From Granulosicoccaceae bacterium (GTDB lineage Bacteria > Pseudomonadota > Gammaproteobacteria > Granulosicoccales > Granulosicoccaceae), in NCBI GenBank assembly GCA_023301405.1, contig JALZUX010000426.1, positions 1-7,200 of the forward strand: a stretch of 7,200 bases of DNA, read 5' to 3'. This document shows, piece by piece, positions 1 to 5,785 of this stretch (its first letter is position 1; the number at the start of each line of letters is the position of its first letter). The position numbers were made by a program, and so were the translations under genes. The notes under the pieces are model-generated. The model saw nothing but the letters and a program-made list of their open reading frames with translations. It made no database searches and was not told the origin of the DNA.

Positions 1-1128
1 AAACCATTTTCTTTCGGTCGGATGAGTGGCGGGTGACGCTAGGCTTTTTTCACCGAGTAAATATTTTCGGAATAGATACAGATTATATTTTCCGGCTCTA
101 CTGTATAGGTTGGGTATCTCGATGATATCCTGAAGAATGTAATAGCCATCAAATTTCAGTAGAGGATTTGCGTTAAACAGTAACGTGGAGACGCTACCAA
201 TTAAGAAAGCCGATAATGCCGCATCTTTTATTACGCCCGGCTGTACCATGGTCCAGATAATAAAAGCGATAGCAGCGAAAAATAACTCGACGATCATGCC
301 TGATGCGCCCACTAATACTCTTTTGTATTTTTCCCGAAAAGCCCACGCGGCTGATGCATCAACGTAGGGTACCGGTATCAGAACCAGAAGAGTAATACCC
401 ATTTCATGGACTTCGCCACCCCATGTTTTAACCGTAAAGGCGTGTGCAAACTCGTGAAACAGTTTCATTACCGGAAACAACATTAACGTCAGAATAATAT
501 TTTGTGGCGCAAAAATATCCTGTTTTAGAGTGCTGGTAAGTTCCTGGTAGTGAACTGTTAATAAGATGGTTGCAAAGCCCACAATCAACATCCACAAGAG
601 CGCACCAGTTAATGAATATAGTGAACGAACTTTGGTGATAGTGCGATTGAGGAATTTGTCGGGATCAATAAGCGGAAATCGAAGCGCCAGAGGATTTAAA
701 AATCTTTTGATGCGATTGTTATTTTTTTCAAGTTCGCTGCTTTTGAACAATTGTTCTACGTCTGCCGGCATGCCACTGAGTAGAACGTCAATATGGAACA
801 ACTGTCCCATGATGCTCAATATGTCTTCACGAGTCGGCGCGAACTCACCCATTGCGGTGCTGGTGGTTTGGTAGATCTCTTCAACAGTTTGTTCACCGTC
901 AAGACGACCGACAAACGCGTAGGCGGTTTCGTTGAACCTGAGGTGTCGGCCTCGGGCGGCATCGCTAAGGATGTACCAGCGTGATCCTCTAAACTCTTGA
1001 GAGTGTGCGGCTACATGTTTTTGCAGCTGAGGACGAAGGTTGGCAACATGATTCCATTGCTCTGGAATCTCGGGGCTGTTGGGCTCATTGTCAAACGTGC
1101 TACTAGTTGGTTCAGATACTGATGTCAT
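1..1128 (-). CDS. M50 (site-2 protease-like) membrane zinc metallopeptidase with PqqD-like N-terminus; partial, runs off left edge
   Basis: I translated this frame by hand. It is open from an ATG at 1126-1128 to the window edge (376 codons, no stop), so the C-terminus is missing. Residues about 30-125 are soluble and resemble the PqqD-like region that precedes this peptidase type (RHLRFNETAYAFVGRLDG at 61-78). A membrane span lies at about 173-193. The zinc motif HEFAH is at residues 225-229, followed by PVPYVDASAAW (252-262), a hydrophobic stretch at about 271-295, and NPLLKFDGYY at 321-330. In that last motif D327 is the likely third zinc ligand. These motifs in this order are characteristic of the HlyD-associated M50 family, whose members are often about 700 residues with a C-terminal HlyD-like part; whether this one has it cannot be seen. 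The start is five bases after the stop of the upstream adaptor gene, so the two are very probably cotranscribed and translationally coupled. The substrate is unknown. Confidence 0.92.
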   Translation of the reverse strand, partial: MTSVSEPTSSTFDNEPNSPEIPEQWNHVANLRPQLQKHVAAHSQEFRGSRWYILSDAARGRHLRFNETAYAFVGRLDGEQTVEEIYQTTSTAMGEFAPTREDILSIMGQLFHIDVLLSGMPADVEQLFKSSELEKNNNRIKRFLNPLALRFPLIDPDKFLNRTITKVRSLYSLTGALLWMLIVGFATILLTVHYQELTSTLKQDIFAPQNIILTLMLFPVMKLFHEFAHAFTVKTWGGEVHEMGITLLVLIPVPYVDASAAWAFREKYKRVLVGASGMIVELFFAAIAFIIWTMVQPGVIKDAALSAFLIGSVSTLLFNANPLLKFDGYYILQDIIEIPNLYSRAGKYNLYLFRKYLLGEKSLASPATHPTERKWF

Positions 1129-1133
1129 CGCAG

Positions 1134-3023
1134 TTACCAGCCCATTGACCAAAGCCAAATGCGGATACGATCTACCAGCTTATGGGTCCATATCCACAAC
1201 AGCCTGCGTTCACCCATTTCGACACGCGCGACACCTTCCATTCCAGGGCGTAGTTGTGTTGAGGGATTGTTGAAGGTCGCTTCTACACGGAAGTAACTGT
1301 TGCCCTCGCCTGAGATCGCAACCGGTACTATTTGTTCTATATTGAATGGAATGGGGTCCCCGGGAATGGCGGAGATGACTACCTCGCCGATCAGGCCTTT
1401 GGTTATGCCGGCCATATCGCGCTCATCGATCTCGATTACTGTTCGATATTCCTCGAGTGGCGCTACCTCAAAAAGAATGTCACCAATATCAACAGGGGCA
1501 CCCAATGATTGGCTTAGGTCACCCGTGGCGATATAACCGTCGTAGGGCGCACGTAAGTCGGTACGGCTAATCCGTTCTAGTGCCAGTGTTAATTCTGCGT
1601 CTATTTGCTCTGCTTTAGCACGCAAAATACTCAGTTCGGTGCGTGCCCGTTTTGCCAATGCTTCTTGGTAGGCTTTTTTGATTTTATTTTCTTCGCTTTG
1701 CCATTTTTTCAGTTCGAGTTGTAGTGCCCGATCATCGAGCGTTGCCAGCAGCTGACCTTCTGTTACCAGGTCACCGGCTCGTACGTTGGAAGACTTTATA
1801 AAACCGGCGATGGGTGATGCGACCACTTGTGATATCGCGCCCTCAATACTGGCTGGCGCGGATACTTGATAATTGCCGTTAAAAATTGAGCCAAGGAAGA
1901 GGGTGGCGCCAACGGCTATGCCAGCAAGTTTTAATTTCAGGTGTGTCGGTCCGAACAAGTTACTCAGTGTGCTGCGTGCGGCATCTCTGGTCTTTAACGT
2001 AAGAGAGCGTTCTTCAAATCTTTTTAATTCGATGACTGGTGCAAGTGCTGATAGTACTGACTCGCACCAGGCGATCGTGTCGTTGTCAAATGGCTTGCGG
2101 ATGTCGCGTTCAAAGACAACGGCACCATAATATTTGCTTTGACCGCATAACGGTGCGGTAAGCACCGCGCTATTGTGATGTGAGACTAGATCACGATTGG
2201 CCTGGTTTATCCCGGCGTCTGTTGCGGAAGGCGTTGGCAGGCAGATCATTGTTTCCTGATCAAGTGCTTCCTCCATTGCTGCTTCAAGGCGGCGGATAAG
2301 TTGTGTTCTAGGGTCAAAACTTGATAAGTGTGAGATGCATTCTGTGCGAACGACTACGCCGCGTCTCATGCCAACGGTGACACGGTCACAACCCAGTCTG
2401 ATCGCCAGTTGACTGGCTAGCTCCATGCACGCTTTTTTTGAATTAGAGTGATGCAATGTAGCGCCGAGTAATGACTGCGTAAAGCTGCTAGCCTCTTGCT
2501 GAATGCCGTCAGACAGTTGACTTAACGATTCAAGCCAGAAGCCGCCCCATTGCAGCAGTTGCAGCACAACATTTTGACGCGACTGTGGTCGCGGCGTCAT
2601 TAAAAGAGCGACAATGGCGAGTGTGGTTTCCCCTTGTTTGATGGGGGTGGCAACAATATCGCCAAGCCGCCCGTTAGAAGATCCAAAATTCACTTCAGTG
2701 GAAGTGAAGGCGCGATCTGTTCGTTGCGCTTCAAGAGCAGCTTGCATCAGCATTTCAGTGCCAATGCCTGCGTTGGGCTGGATCGCCAGTGGTTGGCCGG
2801 ACGGTGAGTACACACAGCCAGTGATGACATCGGCGATCATTTTACATTGCCAAATTAACCACCGGTTCGCCAGGTCGCTATTCAGCCCTTCATGTCGTAC
2901 CGACTGCGACATGGATTCGTCATTACTGGGGGGGTACTGATGATTCAGTTCATGGACGTCGCCGCTTTGCAGTGATGCCGATGAATTGCTGTCAGCGTGT
3001 GGGCCATCTATAGCTGCACTCAT
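1134..3023 (-). CDS. GAF-HlyD membrane-fusion adaptor protein (periplasmic adaptor subunit)
   Basis: This 629-residue protein is an inner-membrane adaptor of the HlyD/membrane-fusion type with an unusually long cytoplasmic part. Residues about 50-170 form a weakly recognisable sensor-like domain. Residues about 190-335 look like a GAF domain (LGCDRVTVGM, then AAMEEALDQ, then AVLTAPL and YYGAVVFER). One membrane span lies at about 364-382. The periplasmic half has the first lipoyl half-motif (about 387-430, with SPIAGFIKSSNVRAGDLVTEGQ inside it), a short helical hairpin (about 431-487), the second lipoyl half (DLRAPYDGYIATG, 489-501) and a beta-barrel region (about 521-604). A Trp/Arg-rich tail (608-629) follows. 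Adaptors of this kind normally bridge an inner-membrane transporter to an outer-membrane channel; neither is visible here. The next gene is an M50 peptidase, five bases downstream. The first ATG is used because an in-frame TAG lies 30 bases upstream; its ribosome binding site is weak. GAF ligand and partner are unknown. Confidence 0.9.
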   Translation of the reverse strand: MSAAIDGPHADSNSSASLQSGDVHELNHQYPPSNDESMSQSVRHEGLNSDLANRWLIWQCKMIADVITGCVYSPSGQPLAIQPNAGIGTEMLMQAALEAQRTDRAFTSTEVNFGSSNGRLGDIVATPIKQGETTLAIVALLMTPRPQSRQNVVLQLLQWGGFWLESLSQLSDGIQQEASSFTQSLLGATLHHSNSKKACMELASQLAIRLGCDRVTVGMRRGVVVRTECISHLSSFDPRTQLIRRLEAAMEEALDQETMICLPTPSATDAGINQANRDLVSHHNSAVLTAPLCGQSKYYGAVVFERDIRKPFDNDTIAWCESVLSALAPVIELKRFEERSLTLKTRDAARSTLSNLFGPTHLKLKLAGIAVGATLFLGSIFNGNYQVSAPASIEGAISQVVASPIAGFIKSSNVRAGDLVTEGQLLATLDDRALQLELKKWQSEENKIKKAYQEALAKRARTELSILRAKAEQIDAELTLALERISRTDLRAPYDGYIATGDLSQSLGAPVDIGDILFEVAPLEEYRTVIEIDERDMAGITKGLIGEVVISAIPGDPIPFNIEQIVPVAISGEGNSYFRVEATFNNPSTQLRPGMEGVARVEMGERRLLWIWTHKLVDRIRIWLWSMGW

Positions 3024-3141
3024 GATAGAGACCGGCCAGTAGTTTGACTGCTATTCAATGTGTCGCGGTTGCTTATGACTGCGGCCTCGTTTGTCACGAA
3101 ACTCAAAACGGCTTCGGAGCATCAAGTCCAGCAACAAGCGA

Positions 3142-3155
3142 ACCAATGGATTGGT
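3142..3155. repeat. Palindrome ACCAAT-gg-ATTGGT
   Basis: This is a perfect inverted repeat with 6-bp arms and a 2-bp spacer, about 120 bases upstream of the GAF-HlyD start codon. Its size and symmetry suit a dimeric regulator binding site, but no second exact copy was found. The TTGGT half recurs in the inverted repeat at 3266-3286. Confidence 0.45.
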
Positions 3156-3245
3156 GGCTTAATGTCTTTTCACAATATTTGAGAGCTGCGCAGCAAAGCT
3201 GATGTCTTGAACAATCGAAAGTGAGTATCTGGCTTTGGAACTTAG

Positions 3246-3286
3246 GTCTGCTGAGGGACAGACTGTTGGTCAGCTATCGTGACCAA
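3246..3286. repeat. Pair of adjacent inverted repeats upstream of GAF-HlyD
   Basis: Two perfect inverted repeats lie almost back to back. The first is GTCTG (3246-3250) and CAGAC (3259-3263) around an 8-base loop. The second is TTGGTCA (3266-3272) and TGACCAA (3280-3286) around a 7-base loop. No T-run suitable for a terminator follows on the plus strand. On the minus strand the sequence runs towards the GAF-HlyD gene, so an operator is the more natural reading. Function is inferred only from symmetry and position. Confidence 0.4.
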
Positions 3287-3503
3287 TCCCGTGAAAAAAG
3301 AGCGACTTATTATTTCGGTTGATCAAAATAGCAGGTGGAATGTGATATTTGATGGCATGTTATGGATTGATGCTGAATTTATGTTTTGATGGCGGCAAAG
3401 TAGGTGAACACGGCAAGCTACTTGTAGTGTGCAACTAGCACATGGTTCCAGTAACCTCTGCATCCCCTAACATTGTTAATCCTCCCGAGAATCCGGGCAC
3501 GTC

Positions 3504-3508
3504 AAAGG
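3504..3508 (+). promoter_or_regulatory. Ribosome binding site that fixes the DUF4197 start
   Basis: AAAGG lies 8 bases before the ATG at 3517. An earlier in-frame ATG at 3442 would add 25 residues in front of a typical lipoprotein signal peptide and has no comparable site. This site and the signal peptide together support the start at 3517. Confidence 0.6.
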
Positions 3509-3516
3509 CGAAAAAA

Positions 3517-4245
3517 ATGAAACGGCGACTCTGTGCAATAATAACTTCAATAGTCTTGTTAACCGGTTGTGCAAATACCTCAGTGCTAGAAGGGCTGGAG
3601 CAAGTGGCTGGTCAAGTACTAAGTGAATCCTCTGGCAGCGGTTTGTCTGTTACTGAAATTTCTCAAGGCTTGAAAGAAGCTCTGACCATCGGCTCGCAGC
3701 AAGTGGTTGGGCAGTTGGGGCGTACTGATGGGTTTAATAATGATCCGATTGCTCATATTCCGTTACCTAATGCCCTCAAAAGCGCGCGCGATGTTGCCTC
3801 AAAAGTAGGATTGGCTGGTGGTTTTGATTCTCTCGAGACGCGACTTAATCGGGCGGCTGAGCTAGCGACGCCAAAAGCACAGGCACTTTTTCTGGAGGCA
3901 ATCCAACAAATGACGCTAGAAGATGCAAAGGGTATTCTTACAGGCCCCGATGATTCAGCAACGCAATTTTTCCGTGGTGCGATGGGAAGTCGTCTGTCAG
4001 CGGCGATGAAACCTATCGTTGATGACAGTCTGGCGCAGGTTGGGGCGGTTAATATGTTTAATAACCTTCTGACCAGCTACCGACGGATACCTCTGGCACC
4101 ACCGGTTGAAGCTGATTTGACCCAGCATGTTGTGGATTTAGGGATGGATGGAATTTTCCACTATATCGCTGTCGAAGAAAAAGCCATTCGAGATAATCCG
4201 GTCAAGCGCACCAGCGAGATATTGCGCAGGGTATTTAGTAGCTGA
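3517..4245 (+). CDS. DUF4197-family lipoprotein
   Basis: This 242-residue protein begins with a short lipoprotein signal: MKRR, a hydrophobic core, then the lipobox LTGC with the acylated Cys at residue 18. The rest matches the pattern of the DUF4197 family over nearly its full length. Recognisable pieces are the early SQGLKEALTIGSQQVVGQLG, then DGFNNDP and LNRAAELATPKAQALF. Later come MTLEDAKGIL, ATQFFRGAM and the C-terminal MDGIFHYIAVEEKAIRDNP with a basic end. The family has no established biochemical function; it is a periplasmic, probably outer-membrane-attached protein. The start at 3517 is chosen over an in-frame ATG at 3442 because of the lipobox position and the AAAGG upstream. The gene appears monocistronic: 191 bases separate it from the next gene, which has its own promoter-like sequence. 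No strong terminator follows; weak stems at 4277-4297 and 4288-4305 precede a T-rich stretch (4305-4314). Confidence 0.9.
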   Translation: MKRRLCAIITSIVLLTGCANTSVLEGLEQVAGQVLSESSGSGLSVTEISQGLKEALTIGSQQVVGQLGRTDGFNNDPIAHIPLPNALKSARDVASKVGLAGGFDSLETRLNRAAELATPKAQALFLEAIQQMTLEDAKGILTGPDDSATQFFRGAMGSRLSAAMKPIVDDSLAQVGAVNMFNNLLTSYRRIPLAPPVEADLTQHVVDLGMDGIFHYIAVEEKAIRDNPVKRTSEILRRVFSS

Positions 4246-4344
4246 AAAAAGCCGTTAAATTAACCGTTAGGAATGACACCGGTGCACACGGTCGGTGCCT
4301 GCCGTTGTTATTTTCAACTGGTGCTGGTGGTGATGAAGCGGTAT

Positions 4345-4353
4345 TGCTAGAAT
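4345..4353 (+). promoter_or_regulatory. Candidate extended -10 promoter for the small membrane protein / cytochrome unit
   Basis: TGCTAGAAT fits an extended -10 box (TGn followed by TAGAAT, five of six matches to TATAAT). No good -35 hexamer lies at the expected distance, which is common for extended -10 promoters. It would give a leader of roughly 75-80 bases before the ATG at 4437. Assigned by eye only. Confidence 0.4.
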
Positions 4354-4436
4354 TCCGCCGATCGTCAAAATAAATCATGTCGTTGCGTAGTCGATAAAGG
4401 CAGCAATTCATCTTAAGTCACAACAGGAGAACCGCA

Positions 4437-4631
4437 ATGAGCGGTCAACAGGAATCTACCCCTTACATGATGTTTGCAGGGGTACTAGGTACGCTTTTGG
4501 TATTTACATTTTTGATTGTGATCATGGCCAAGATGGTCTCTCCCGCGTCGGACTCATTGAAAGACCCGCTGGTGGTGGCGCAACAGCAGGATCGCTTGAT
4601 GCCGATAGGCAAGTTAAGAATCGCGAAATAG
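4437..4631 (+). CDS. Small single-span membrane protein, paralogue of the cytochrome anchor
   Basis: This 64-residue protein has one membrane span (about residues 13-34) and a short hydrophilic tail, with no haem-binding CxxCH. A strong ribosome binding site (AGGAGA, 4425-4430) lies six bases before the ATG. Without gaps, residues 18-61 align with residues 17-60 of the dihaem cytochrome encoded next. By my count 21 of 44 positions are identical, including LLVFTFLI and MVSP. This shows a duplication of the anchor segment, or loss of the haem domains from a tandem copy. The cytochrome gene starts 34 bases downstream, so the two are likely cotranscribed. A role as partner, dimer subunit or assembly factor for the cytochrome is inference. 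The clean start, the ribosome binding site and the paralogy make it a real gene rather than a chance reading frame. Confidence 0.8.
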   Translation: MSGQQESTPYMMFAGVLGTLLVFTFLIVIMAKMVSPASDSLKDPLVVAQQQDRLMPIGKLRIAK

Positions 4632-4665
4632 CCAGCAACATTGTTCATAATTTAAGGAAATTTTA

Positions 4666-5694
4666 ATGAGTCAGCTTGACTTCAATTTTTACAAGCCGTT
4701 TCTCTGGGTGCTTGGTTTACTTTTAGTGTTTACATTCTTAATTGGAATGTTAGCCAATATGGTTTCACCGCCAACGGACCGGTCATCTGATCAATTAGTG
4801 TTAAACAGCATTAAAAAGCAGATATCGCCTGTGGGGCAATCCAGAGTAGAGCCTGCAGTAGAGGTTGCAGCACCGGTAGCAGCAGTTGAAGAAACTGTTG
4901 CCGCGGTTGAAGCGGAAGTAGAGGAAAATACTGAGAATACAGTGGCTGAAACGACGGACACTAATGGGGAAGCCGCTGAAACTGTTGCGGTTGCTGAAAC
5001 TGAAGCTGCCATAGATGCCACTGAAACCGTTGCGGTTGGTGAAACTGAAGCTGTCGTAGATGCCACGGCAGCAGCACTTAGCGCTGAGATCCCGTTGAAG
5101 GTGAGAGCAGTGGTTGCAACCAACTGTGCCGGGTGTCATCAGGAAGGCGTTAAGGGTGCCCAACGAACCGACGATTCAGAAGCGTGGAGCAGCTTGGCTG
5201 CAAAGGGTCTTGATGCGTTGACGGCAAGTGTTATTAGTGGCAAGGGCGCAATGATGCCTCGGGCAGAAACAAGCCTCAGCGATGACGAGCTCAGTTTGGC
5301 CGTTCAGCACATGATTGCACAATCACTGGGTGATGAAGGCGACGCAGCCGCTCCGGCGGCCGCTGAACAACAGGCAGAAGCTGCCGTCGAAGCAGAGCCG
5401 GTAGCAGAGCCAGTAGCGGAAGTTGAACAGCCAACAGCGGTGGTAGCGGCTGGCGCCGTGCCAGCCAACGTAAAGACAGTGGTTGATACGGTTTGTGCCA
5501 GTTGTCATATCAGTGGAGTAGCTAATGCACCAAAATTTGGCGACAAGGCGGCGTGGGATGAACGCATGGCCGTGGGTTTGGATAAATTAGTGGCCAGTTC
5601 CATTGTCGGCAAAGGCGTTATGCCAGCTCGTGGTGGTAGCCAGTTAAGTGATTCTGAATTGCGATTAGCCATCGAGTATATGGTGGCCAAATAA
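4666..5694 (+). CDS. Membrane-anchored dihaem cytochrome c (two c5-like domains)
   Basis: This 342-residue electron-transfer protein is anchored by one N-terminal span (about residues 11-33), with the remainder in the periplasm. The haem 1 site is CAGCH (154-158) and its likely axial Met is M196 or M197 before P198. The haem 2 site is CASCH (277-281) with M319 in VMPARGGSQLSD, the classic c5 signature. The two domains (about 142-220 and 266-342) are clearly related and arose by duplication. They are separated from the anchor and from each other by Ala/Glu/Val-rich linkers (about 62-138 and 222-262), the first of which contains a 15-residue tandem repeat. AAGGA (4654-4658) sits seven bases before the ATG. 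The gene follows the 64-residue anchor paralogue. Cytochromes of this family shuttle electrons to terminal oxidases or reductases; the partner here is unknown because no oxidase gene is in view. Confidence 0.93.
   Translation: MSQLDFNFYKPFLWVLGLLLVFTFLIGMLANMVSPPTDRSSDQLVLNSIKKQISPVGQSRVEPAVEVAAPVAAVEETVAAVEAEVEENTENTVAETTDTNGEAAETVAVAETEAAIDATETVAVGETEAVVDATAAALSAEIPLKVRAVVATNCAGCHQEGVKGAQRTDDSEAWSSLAAKGLDALTASVISGKGAMMPRAETSLSDDELSLAVQHMIAQSLGDEGDAAAPAAAEQQAEAAVEAEPVAEPVAEVEQPTAVVAAGAVPANVKTVVDTVCASCHISGVANAPKFGDKAAWDERMAVGLDKLVASSIVGKGVMPARGGSQLSDSELRLAIEYMVAK
4978..5067 (+). repeat. 45-bp tandem duplication in the cytochrome linker
   Basis: Two adjacent 45-bp units (4978-5022 and 5023-5067) match at 40 of 45 positions by my count. 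They encode residues 105-119 and 120-134, both of the form ETVAV(A/G)ETEA(A/V)(I/V)DAT. The duplication keeps frame and lengthens a flexible acidic linker between the membrane anchor and the first haem domain. Such repeats often vary in copy number between strains. Confidence 0.85.
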
Positions 5695-5700
5695 GGCGAC

Positions 5701-5729
5701 CTGCGGGCATTCTCTTCGGATGCCCGCAG
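5701..5729. terminator. Hairpin between convergent genes, probable terminator
   Basis: A perfect 10-bp stem, CTGCGGGCAT (5701-5710) with ATGCCCGCAG (5720-5729), encloses a 9-base loop. It begins six bases after the cytochrome stop codon and 56 bases beyond the antiporter stop, so it could serve both converging genes. Only a short T-rich tail follows on the plus strand (TATTTG), and the minus side is similarly weak. The stem itself is strong; termination efficiency is inferred. Confidence 0.65.
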
Positions 5730-5785
5730 TATTTGCTGCATTGCTTATTTGTAGCCGTCACTCGCCAGGGTGACTAAAGACTCAG

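Larger units (their letters stand above)
3024..3516. other. Divergent intergenic region, no gene seen
   Basis: This stretch of about 490 bases separates the minus-strand GAF-HlyD gene from the plus-strand DUF4197 gene and must contain the promoters for both. I see no convincing protein gene, tRNA or clear sigma-70 promoter pair in it. It contains three short inverted repeats (3142-3155, 3246-3263, 3266-3286), listed separately, and a small CCCG/CGGG hairpin at 3484-3497 just before the DUF4197 ribosome binding site. Its length is generous for two promoters, so an operator or a small RNA is possible but not shown. Confidence 0.7.

Noticed and set aside
185..984. Plus-strand open frames across 185-984
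   Set aside because: The minus strand here encodes the M50 peptidase with clear HEFAH and NPLLKFDGYY motifs, so the plus frames are shadows.
3442..3516. N-terminal extension of the DUF4197 protein from an ATG at 3442
   Set aside because: It would place 25 mostly polar residues before a standard lipoprotein signal peptide, and it lacks a ribosome binding site. The ATG at 3517 has AAAGG at good spacing.
4277..4314. Rho-independent terminator after the DUF4197 gene
   Set aside because: The possible stems (CACCG/CGGTG, or ACGG/CCGT) are only four or five pairs with long loops, and the T-rich stretch is poorly placed or interrupted.
4791..5163. Two overlapping minus-strand open frames rich in Ser/Ala/Thr or Phe/Cys/Arg
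   Set aside because: They are antisense shadows of the repetitive Ala/Glu/Val linker of the cytochrome and show no start signal or recognisable domain.
5757..5774. Second terminator hairpin GTCAC/GTGAC near the end of the antiporter gene
   Set aside because: It has a 5-bp stem with an 8-base loop and no T-run on the minus strand; the stem at 5701-5729 is far stronger.
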